Assembly (NCBI GenBank): GCA_031288985.1
Contig: JAITQH010000019.1
Coordinates: forward strand, 1 to 20,171
Direction of reading: 5' to 3'
DNA length: 20,171 nucleotides
DNA from: Candidatus Methanoplasma sp.
Lineage (GTDB): Archaea; Thermoplasmatota; Thermoplasmata; Methanomassiliicoccales; Methanomethylophilaceae
The notes under the pieces were generated by a model. That model ran no database searches and was not told the origin of the DNA. It saw only the letters and a list, made by a program, of their open reading frames with translations. Shown here one piece after another: positions 7,741-13,195 of the stretch (position 1 is its first letter; every line of letters begins with the position of its first letter). A program made the position numbers and the translations under genes.

Positions 7741-7756
7741 CTGTCGAACCCCCCTC

Positions 7757-7809
7757 TTTCGCGCGTCATGCCCAACGCGCGTGAAATCGCGCGAAATGTT
7801 GCGTGAAAC
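7757..7809. promoter_or_regulatory. GCG/GAAA repeat cluster, candidate operator between proC and fpo
   Basis: TTTCGCGCG at 7757-7765 is the exact reverse complement of CGCGCGAAA at 7788-7796. In addition, three plus-strand copies of a related unit occur in series: GCGCGTGAAAT at 7777, GCGCGAAATG at 7789 and TGCGTGAAAC at 7800, about 11-12 bases apart, so on one face of the helix. The last copy ends against the fpo TATA box, where TFB would bind. This looks like a regulator site for the energy operon, but no regulator gene is nearby. Confidence 0.45.
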
Positions 7810-7810
7810 G

Positions 7811-7820
7811 TTATATATTA
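7811..7820 (+). promoter_or_regulatory. TATA box of the fpo operon
   Basis: TTATATATTA, the best TATA box in the window, is centred about 25 bases before the fpoA ATG at 7841. No Shine-Dalgarno sequence precedes that ATG, so the fpo mRNA probably begins at or next to the start codon. Confidence 0.75.
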
Positions 7821-7840
7821 CAGAGGTTATCGCGCCTACA

Positions 7841-8203
7841 ATGTCACTAGTTGTGTACTACATGCCATTGGTCATCGTGGGCATTATCGCCCTCGGTTTC
7901 GCGCCGTTGTCATGGATGGTATCCAGGTTTGTGAGACCTACCAGACCGACGAGATGGATGGAGTCTACATACGAATGCGGTTCAGAACCTATCGGAGATG
8001 CTCACGTACAGTTCAAATTCCAATATTATGCATTTGCATTGATTTTTGTTGTTTTTGACCTTGTCGCAACGTTCCTCATGATATGGGCCGTTGCCTTTTC
8101 CGGTCTTTCGACCATGGCCACCGTATGGATGCTCCTCTTCCTTGGGATATTGATCCTCGGAGTGGCTTACGCTCTCAAAAAGGAGGAAACAGTATGGATA
8201 TGA
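7841..8203 (+). CDS. fpoA: F420H2 dehydrogenase-like complex subunit A (NuoA homologue)
   Basis: A 120-residue membrane subunit of the complex I-like Fpo complex, at the junction between the quinone-module analogue and the proton-pumping arm. Three hydrophobic segments are visible (about 7-27, 62-85 and 90-110). The loop signature YECGSEPIGDAHVQFKFQYY (44-63) is clear. In the second helix, the nearly invariant FDVE of NuoA reads FDLV: D73 is kept but Glu is replaced by V75. The start was placed at 7841 because of its distance from the TATA box and because translation then opens into the first helix. Its last 10 bases overlap fpoB. It is the first gene of the operon; no fpoP or fpoF precedes it. 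Confidence 0.93.
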   Translation: MSLVVYYMPLVIVGIIALGFAPLSWMVSRFVRPTRPTRWMESTYECGSEPIGDAHVQFKFQYYAFALIFVVFDLVATFLMIWAVAFSGLSTMATVWMLLFLGILILGVAYALKKEETVWI

Positions 8204-8757
8204 GTCTCTACCCGCATGCCGTTGCCATGAGCGCAGAGGAGTTCACCGCATGGTCATCCGCCATGATCAACGACCTCCTCAGCGCAGGAACGAAGAAGAC
8301 CGTCGACAAGCTGACCGGGCCCATATGGTCCTGGGCCATGAAAAATTCCATGCACCCTCTCCACTGGGGGCTTGCCTGCTGCGCCCTTGAGATGGCCGCG
8401 GCGTCGGCTCCGCGTTTCGACGCAGAGCGCTACGGAATGATATACAGGTCATCGCCCAGGCAGACCGACATACTTCTCGTGAACGGCTGGATCTCAAAGA
8501 AGATCCGTCCCTCGATAAGGCGCCTCTACGAACAGATCCCCAACCCGAAATGGGTCGTGGCGATGGGAGAGTGCGCGATATCGGGCGGTCCGTGGTACGA
8601 TTCGTACAACACCGTCCAAGGCCTTGACCAGATCGTCCCGGTGGACATCTACATACCGGGATGCCCTGCGAGGCCCGACGCCATGATCGACGGCTTCATG
8701 CTCCTGCAGAAGAAGATCGACGATTACTTCAAAAGAGGCGTGTTCCTGGAGGACTGA
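8194..8757 (+). CDS. fpoB: F420H2 dehydrogenase-like complex subunit B (NuoB/PSST homologue, N2 cluster)
   Basis: A 187-residue peripheral subunit that holds the terminal [4Fe-4S] cluster (N2) passing electrons to the membrane carrier. All four ligands are present: the adjacent pair C62-C63 in HWGLACCALEMAA, C127 in GECAISGGPWYDSYN and C157 in IPGCPARPDA. The SPRQTDILLVNG block is also typical. The start at 8194 is supported by AGGAGG at 8181-8186, seven bases upstream; an alternative ATG at 8200 is less well spaced. It overlaps the end of fpoA by 10 bases, consistent with translational coupling. Membrane-bound Ech- or Mbh-type hydrogenases have a homologous small subunit, but the neighbours exclude this. 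Confidence 0.95.
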   Translation: MDMSLYPHAVAMSAEEFTAWSSAMINDLLSAGTKKTVDKLTGPIWSWAMKNSMHPLHWGLACCALEMAAASAPRFDAERYGMIYRSSPRQTDILLVNGWISKKIRPSIRRLYEQIPNPKWVVAMGECAISGGPWYDSYNTVQGLDQIVPVDIYIPGCPARPDAMIDGFMLLQKKIDDYFKRGVFLED

Positions 8758-8759
8758 GT

Positions 8760-9227
8760 ATGGCCGAAACATTGCAAAACCCGACCGTCGGGCAGATCAC
8801 GGAGCATCTGCGCAACAGGTTCGGAGACAAAGTGGCCGTGACCAAGACCGAAGAGAGAAGGGTCTACGCAAAAGTGAGGAAAGAGGATGTCTTCGACGTA
8901 TGCAGGTTCATACACGACGAACTCACCTTCGAGCATGCGACCTCGGTGCTTGGAAACGACATGATAGACCGCCTGGAAGTGGTCTACCACCTGTCGAACT
9001 ACTACACGGGGACGATGATCGAGCTCACGGCGGACCTCCCGCTCGACGATCTGCACATAGAGTCCGTCTCATCGATATGGAGCGGAGCCAACTGGCATGA
9101 GAGGGAGACGTACGAGCTCTTCGGGATCGTGTTCGACAACCACCCCAAGCTGGAGAGGCTGCTCACGCCCGACACGTACGAGTTCCATCCCTTCAGAAAA
9201 TCATATAAATTGAGGGGGCAGCCCTGA
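8760..9227 (+). CDS. fpoC: F420H2 dehydrogenase-like complex subunit C (NuoC, 30 kDa homologue)
   Basis: A 155-residue structural subunit of the peripheral arm, with no cofactor, that binds subunit D. The family signature is intact near the C-terminus: WHERETYELFGIVFDNHP followed by LERLLTPDTYEFHPFRKSY. The N-terminal 50 residues (QITEHLRNRFGDKVAVTKTE) fit the usual alpha/beta domain. GGAGGA at 8748-8753 is six bases ahead of the ATG. The stop codon overlaps the fpoD start by one base (TGATG). C and D are separate genes here, not fused as in E. coli. Confidence 0.93.
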   Translation: MAETLQNPTVGQITEHLRNRFGDKVAVTKTEERRVYAKVRKEDVFDVCRFIHDELTFEHATSVLGNDMIDRLEVVYHLSNYYTGTMIELTADLPLDDLHIESVSSIWSGANWHERETYELFGIVFDNHPKLERLLTPDTYEFHPFRKSYKLRGQP

Positions 9228-10369
9228 TGACCGATGAAAAACAGAGCGTATGCATCGACTGCGGAACGGCGGACACGGGCAAGATGTGGGTCATCATGGG
9301 CCCTCAGCATCCGTTCTCCCACGGTCTCTGGACCCTGAAGGCCCAGATAGACGGAGAGATAGTGACCGACGCGGAACCCATAGTGGGATATCTGCACAGG
9401 GGCTGGGAGAAGGAATGCGAGAACAGGACATATCCCAAGATAATACCTATGGCGGACCGCTTATGCTACGCCGCGTCGATGACGTACACCCACCTGTACT
9501 GCCTGACAGTAGAGAAGGCGCTGGGCATCGAGGTCCCCGACAAGGCCAAGTACATAAGGATGGTCGGGGACGAGATCTGCCGCATACAGTCGCACCTGAT
9601 GTGGCTGGCGGCCGTGGGGACCGATCTGGGAAACCTGACCGTGTTCCTTTGGGCGATGAGGGAGAGAGAGTACTTCATGGACCTCAACGTAAGATTGTGC
9701 GGGGCCAGGATGACCACGAACTTCCCCCGCATCGGAGGGGTCAGGAACGACACCACCGAGCTTTTCGACAGAGACATACTGAGATGCATCGACCTTTTCG
9801 AGAAATCGATCTGGGACACCATCTCGCTCATCGATGACTCTTCGATATTCATATCCAGGATGAGGGGCACCGGCTACCTGACAAGGGAGCAGTGCGCCAA
9901 CCTGGGGATCACAGGGCCCGCAATGAGAGGCACAGGAGTCGATTTCGACGTGCGCCGCGATGACCCTTACTCCAACTACGACAAGGTGGACTACGAAGTG
10001 CCCGTGCTCAAGGACGGAGACTCGTACGCCAGATATCTTGTGAGGATAGAGGAGATGTTCCAGTCCTGCAAGATCATCAAACAGTGCATGCAGAAGATAG
10101 GCGCGCTCGGCAAGAACGCGCCGTACAGGCTCAAGACGCCGTCGAATGTGCCTGCGGGCAGGGCGTTCGCAAGGATCGAGGATCCCCGCGGAGAGTCCAT
10201 GATGTATCTGGTGGCCGACGGCACCGACAAGCCCTACAGGCTCAAGGTCCGCAGCCCGATATTCACCAACGTGTCGGCATCCAAGCCGCTGGTCCAGGGA
10301 AGCAGAATCGCGGATGTGCCGGTCATCATGGCTATGATCGACATGTGCCTCGGAGAGACGGACAGGTGA
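9227..10369 (+). CDS. fpoD: F420H2 dehydrogenase-like complex subunit D (NuoD, 49 kDa homologue)
   Basis: A 380-residue subunit that forms, with FpoB, the pocket where the membrane electron carrier is reduced. Conserved parts include MGPQHPFSHG with H28 and H32, YLHRGWEKECENRTY, PMADRLCY with the tyrosine equivalent to the quinone-binding Tyr, the VEKALGIEVP helix, EDPRGESMMYLVADG and the C-terminal LGETDR. The [NiFe] hydrogenase CxxC ligands are absent from both ends, so this is not a hydrogenase. The N-terminus has a C9-IDC12 pair that I do not recognise from the family. The usual DRLDY reads DRLCY. The final codons GAC AGG TGA also form the Shine-Dalgarno sequence of fpoH. Confidence 0.95.
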   Translation: MTDEKQSVCIDCGTADTGKMWVIMGPQHPFSHGLWTLKAQIDGEIVTDAEPIVGYLHRGWEKECENRTYPKIIPMADRLCYAASMTYTHLYCLTVEKALGIEVPDKAKYIRMVGDEICRIQSHLMWLAAVGTDLGNLTVFLWAMREREYFMDLNVRLCGARMTTNFPRIGGVRNDTTELFDRDILRCIDLFEKSIWDTISLIDDSSIFISRMRGTGYLTREQCANLGITGPAMRGTGVDFDVRRDDPYSNYDKVDYEVPVLKDGDSYARYLVRIEEMFQSCKIIKQCMQKIGALGKNAPYRLKTPSNVPAGRAFARIEDPRGESMMYLVADGTDKPYRLKVRSPIFTNVSASKPLVQGSRIADVPVIMAMIDMCLGETDR

Positions 10370-10373
10370 GAAA

Positions 10374-11549
10374 ATGGCATACAGCAGCATTCTCAACTTC
10401 ATAACCTTCGACGACCCGACGGCGAACCCGTTCTACCCCTTCGGAGGGGCATACAATCTCCCCTTCGACATATCCTACAAGCTGTGGGATATAATAGGCG
10501 GGCTGATCGCTTGGCTGATCAATCTGATACTCCCCGGCAACGAACTGTCCCAGTGGCTGATCTGCGCCGAAGTTTCCAACGCATTTGCGCTGATAATCTT
10601 CATGCTGATAATCTTCATAGTGGTGTTCGTGTGCACGCTGCTCTCCCTATGGATGGAGCGCAAGGTGCTCGGAAGGCTCATGGACCGCAGAGGCACAATG
10701 ATAGGGCTGAAAGGGTTCCTTCAGTGCATCGCCGACGGCCTCAAGACCTTCATGAAAGAGAACGTCATTCCCAAGAAGGTCGACAAGATGACCTACATGT
10801 GGACCCTGTCCCTGGTCATCGGCACGTCCGTGCTGATAGCATGCATGGTGCCGCTGTCTCCCAGATGGTTTGTGGTGGACTACGGCACGGGGCTTCTGAT
10901 AATAATGGCGCTCTTCGCGCTCGCTCCGTTCTTCATACTCGTGTCGGGCTGGGCGCAGAACAACAAATACTCGCTCATAGGCGGCATGAGGGCCGCCGAG
11001 CTGATGATATCCTACGAGGTGCCGATACTGATAATGATCGCAACGACCTGCCTGCTGGCCGGAAGTTTCAACATAGGCGCGATCGTTGACGCTCAGTTCA
11101 ACTCCACGTGGTTCTTCATACCTCAGATAATAGGTTTCATAACCTTCATATTCTGCGCCACCGCCGAGGCGGAGCGCGTGCCGTTCGACATAGCGGAGGC
11201 AGAGGCCGAGCTTGTGGAAGGATGGCAGACCGAATACGCCGGAATGAAATGGGGCCTGATCATGCTGGCCGAGTACTTCAGAGGATACGTGTCATGCGCC
11301 ATGGTCGTCATAATGTACCTCGGAGGATGGCTCATACCCTTCGCTTCGGCCGACATCAACGGGCTGATCCCCGAGATAGTGTTCCTTCTGAAGGCATGGT
11401 TCGTGTTCTTCGTGATGATCATACTCAGAGGAGCGCTCGCCCGCGTCAGGACAGATCAGATAGTCAACATCGGATGGAAGGTGTTCATGCCTCTGTCGAT
11501 CGTGAACCTGGCGATCGTCCTTGTTCTTAAGATAGGAGGGATATACTGA
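10374..11549 (+). CDS. fpoH: F420H2 dehydrogenase-like complex subunit H (NuoH homologue), N-terminally extended
   Basis: A 391-residue integral membrane subunit (about eight or nine helices) that links the carrier pocket to the ion-pumping arm. Signatures: LWMERKVLGRLMDRRG (about 92-107), GGMRAAELMISYEVP, and AERVPFDIAEAEAELVEGWQTEYAGMKWG with its chain of glutamates. In bacterial NuoH the ERK/ERR block lies near residue 40; here it begins at about residue 95, so there are roughly 50 extra N-terminal residues, containing an additional hydrophobic stretch (about 38-55). The start is supported by AGGTGA just before it, and the extra region lies wholly after the fpoD stop. The stop overlaps the fpoI ATG. 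Confidence 0.93.
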   Translation: MAYSSILNFITFDDPTANPFYPFGGAYNLPFDISYKLWDIIGGLIAWLINLILPGNELSQWLICAEVSNAFALIIFMLIIFIVVFVCTLLSLWMERKVLGRLMDRRGTMIGLKGFLQCIADGLKTFMKENVIPKKVDKMTYMWTLSLVIGTSVLIACMVPLSPRWFVVDYGTGLLIIMALFALAPFFILVSGWAQNNKYSLIGGMRAAELMISYEVPILIMIATTCLLAGSFNIGAIVDAQFNSTWFFIPQIIGFITFIFCATAEAERVPFDIAEAEAELVEGWQTEYAGMKWGLIMLAEYFRGYVSCAMVVIMYLGGWLIPFASADINGLIPEIVFLLKAWFVFFVMIILRGALARVRTDQIVNIGWKVFMPLSIVNLAIVLVLKIGGIY

Positions 11550-12289
11550 TGACCAAGGAATTCCTGGACAAATACCCAAAGAACCCCGCAAGGACCCTTT
11601 GGATCATGAAGCCCGTGGTCACGGTGCTCAAACTCCTGTTCAAGACCACTGTGCACAGGCCGGTGACCATTCTCTATCCTTACGAGAAGCTGTGGGTCCC
11701 CGACAACTACCGCGGACGCCCCGGACTCAGGTTCGACAGGTGCGTCGAATGCGGCATGTGCGTCAGGATGTGCCCGACGGCATGCATCAAGCTGGTGGAC
11801 GTCGACGACGACAACGGCAAGAAGGTCAAGAGGCCGCAGATCAATATGGGAAGATGCGCCATGTGCGGATACTGTGCGGAATACTGCCCGGTGGACGCCA
11901 TGACGGTGACCCCTGAATTTGAACTTGCCGAGTACACGAGGCGCGACCTCATATACGGGCCGAGAAGGCTTGCGTACGACGGCATCAACGAGAATATGGA
12001 GATCCACATAGAGGAGACCCTGATCTCGGACATAGAGAACGGCAACCCGGAAAGAAGGATATCGCCCTTCAAGACAGACCGCCCCGTCCTGGAGGCGTCG
12101 AAATGCATCAGCTGCAAGAAGTGCGAGAAGGTCTGTCCGGTGGACGCGGTCAAGATGATAGAGCACGGAGTCAACGAGAAGGGCAGGGCGATCCTGTACC
12201 CTGAGTTCGACGACGGCCTGTGCATCTGCTGCCGCAATTGCGTGGAGGACTGTCCCAAGGACGCTCTGCATATCAATGAGGTGCTATAA
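11549..12289 (+). CDS. fpoI: F420H2 dehydrogenase-like complex subunit I (NuoI homologue) with four [4Fe-4S] motifs
   Basis: A 246-residue iron-sulfur subunit that carries electrons to the N2 cluster of FpoB. The N-terminal half matches NuoI/FpoI: an amphipathic start, YEKLWVPDNYRGRPGL, then CxxCxxCxxxC motifs at C65/68/71/75 and C103/106/109/113. After a linker of about 70 residues come two more motifs, C186/189/192/196 and C225/228/231/235, each followed by Pro. Standard NuoI and Methanosarcina FpoI end after two motifs (about 150-180 residues), so the C-terminus (about 180-246) is an added 2[4Fe-4S] ferredoxin-like domain. There is no sign of a frameshift or gene fusion scar. AGGAGGG precedes the ATG, which overlaps the fpoH stop. 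With no FpoF encoded nearby, the extra domain could be the electron entry point; that is inference. Confidence 0.93.
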   Translation: MTKEFLDKYPKNPARTLWIMKPVVTVLKLLFKTTVHRPVTILYPYEKLWVPDNYRGRPGLRFDRCVECGMCVRMCPTACIKLVDVDDDNGKKVKRPQINMGRCAMCGYCAEYCPVDAMTVTPEFELAEYTRRDLIYGPRRLAYDGINENMEIHIEETLISDIENGNPERRISPFKTDRPVLEASKCISCKKCEKVCPVDAVKMIEHGVNEKGRAILYPEFDDGLCICCRNCVEDCPKDALHINEVL

Positions 12290-12618
12290 TGGAGTTCATA
12301 GATGACATTTGGAATGGTTTCTGTGGCGTGACGGAGTACCTCTGGGACAACATGGACCTGGTGGCCTTCGTCGTACTTGCGGCGTTGGCCGTCGCGGCCG
12401 CGGTGTACGTCGTGACCGACAAAGAAGTGGTCCACAGCGCATTCTATCTGGCGCTGGTGTTCGTCTGCGTGGCGGTCACCTATTTCTTCCTGGAGGCCGA
12501 GTTCATAGGCGTGATTCAGATGCTTGTGTACGTCGGCGCGATAACCATCCTGTTCGCGTTCAGCATCATGCTTACGAGAAGATACATAATGCGCACGGAG
12601 GGTGATTCCAATGAATAA
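12289..12618 (+). CDS. fpoJ1: F420H2 dehydrogenase-like complex subunit J, N-terminal half (NuoJ homologue)
   Basis: A 109-residue membrane protein equal to the first three helices of NuoJ (about 24-42, 50-68 and 72-94). The third contains EFIGVIQMLVYVGAITILFAF, the conserved helix with the pi-bulge that changes conformation during coupling in complex I. The rest of NuoJ is encoded by the next gene, a split also known in other archaea. GAGGTG lies five bases before the ATG, which overlaps the fpoI stop by one base. Its stop codon lies eight bases inside fpoJ2. Confidence 0.9.
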   Translation: MEFIDDIWNGFCGVTEYLWDNMDLVAFVVLAALAVAAAVYVVTDKEVVHSAFYLALVFVCVAVTYFFLEAEFIGVIQMLVYVGAITILFAFSIMLTRRYIMRTEGDSNE

Positions 12619-12904
12619 GAGGGCGCTTGCGGGGGCCGTTACGGCCGCCGCGCTGCTGGCGGTCCTGATAGGCGCGATCGTTCTCACGGAGTGGGACGAC
12701 CACGTGACGAACGACTCGCCCGAGGACATACCCTTTGACAACGTCGTCGACGAGAACGGCGACATCGACCGCGGCTCGCTCAACTATGCCCTGTTCGAAG
12801 AATACGGCCCGCTGCTTCTGATAGTGGCGCTGCTGATGTTCGGAGCCATGGTGGGCGGCATATGCATAGCGAAAGAGGAGGTCGAGAACGATGATTCCGA
12901 TTGA
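12611..12904 (+). CDS. fpoJ2: F420H2 dehydrogenase-like complex subunit J, C-terminal half
   Basis: A 97-residue membrane protein with one hydrophobic helix at about 5-25, an acidic loop of some 40 residues (DDHVTNDSPEDIP onward) and a second helix at about 67-87 (YGPLLLIVALLMFGAMVGG), the pattern of the last two helices of NuoJ. The ATG at 12611 is preferred over an in-frame GTG at 12602 because GGAGGGTGAT ends five bases upstream of it. It overlaps fpoJ1 by eight bases and fpoK by fourteen, so the three are probably translated together. Sequence identity in this half is low in the whole family, and position in the operon supports the call strongly. Confidence 0.85.
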   Translation: MNKRALAGAVTAAALLAVLIGAIVLTEWDDHVTNDSPEDIPFDNVVDENGDIDRGSLNYALFEEYGPLLLIVALLMFGAMVGGICIAKEEVENDDSD

Positions 12905-13193
12905 GGCCTTCCTGGCGTTCGCGGCGATACTGTTCGCCATAGGAGCGTACGGCGTTCTCGTCAAGAGCAATACGATCGTGGTCCTGATGTGCATCGAGCT
13001 CATGCTCAACGCGGCGAACATAAATTTCATCGTCTTCTCGGCGTTCACGACCGATGTCGTGGGGCAGGTATTCGTCATAATGACCATAACCGTGGCCGCC
13101 GCCGAGGTGGCCGTGGGGATAGCGATCCTGCTCAACGCCTATAAGACCAAAGGAACGATCGAAGCCGACGGCCTGGCATCGATGAGGTGGTAA
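12891..13193 (+). CDS. fpoK: F420H2 dehydrogenase-like complex subunit K (NuoK homologue)
   Basis: A 100-residue membrane subunit with three helices, part of the antiporter-like arm. The two membrane glutamates required for pumping in E. coli NuoK are both present at the same numbers: E36 in MCIELMLNAANINF and E72 in VAAAEVAVGIAILL. The N-terminus (IPIEAFLAFAAILFAIGAYGVL) is typical. The start lies 14 bases inside fpoJ2. Its end GAGGTGG TAA supplies the ribosome site for fpoL. Confidence 0.95.
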   Translation: MIPIEAFLAFAAILFAIGAYGVLVKSNTIVVLMCIELMLNAANINFIVFSAFTTDVVGQVFVIMTITVAAAEVAVGIAILLNAYKTKGTIEADGLASMRW

Positions 13194-13195
13194 TA

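Noticed and set aside
9227..10369. Possible [NiFe] hydrogenase (Ech/Mbh type) large subunit
   Set aside because: The CxxC nickel ligands are missing at both ends, and the full set of fpo antiporter subunits surrounds the gene. The N-terminal C9-IDC12 pair lies before the GPQHP block, not at the ligand position.
11549..12289. Four-motif FpoI as an assembly fusion of fpoI with a separate ferredoxin gene
   Set aside because: The reading frame is continuous through a 70-residue linker with no internal start or ribosome site, and both ends overlap neighbouring fpo genes in the usual way.
12602..12610. GTG start for fpoJ2 at 12602
   Set aside because: The GTG is inside the ribosome site itself; the ATG at 12611 has the correct spacing.
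12289..12904. Split NuoJ as a frameshifted or broken gene
   Set aside because: Each half has its own ribosome site and start, and a split J is known in other archaeal complexes, so it is a normal arrangement.
13187..13195. GTG start for fpoL at 13187
   Set aside because: It lies within the GAGGTG ribosome site; ATG 13196 is six bases downstream and fits better.
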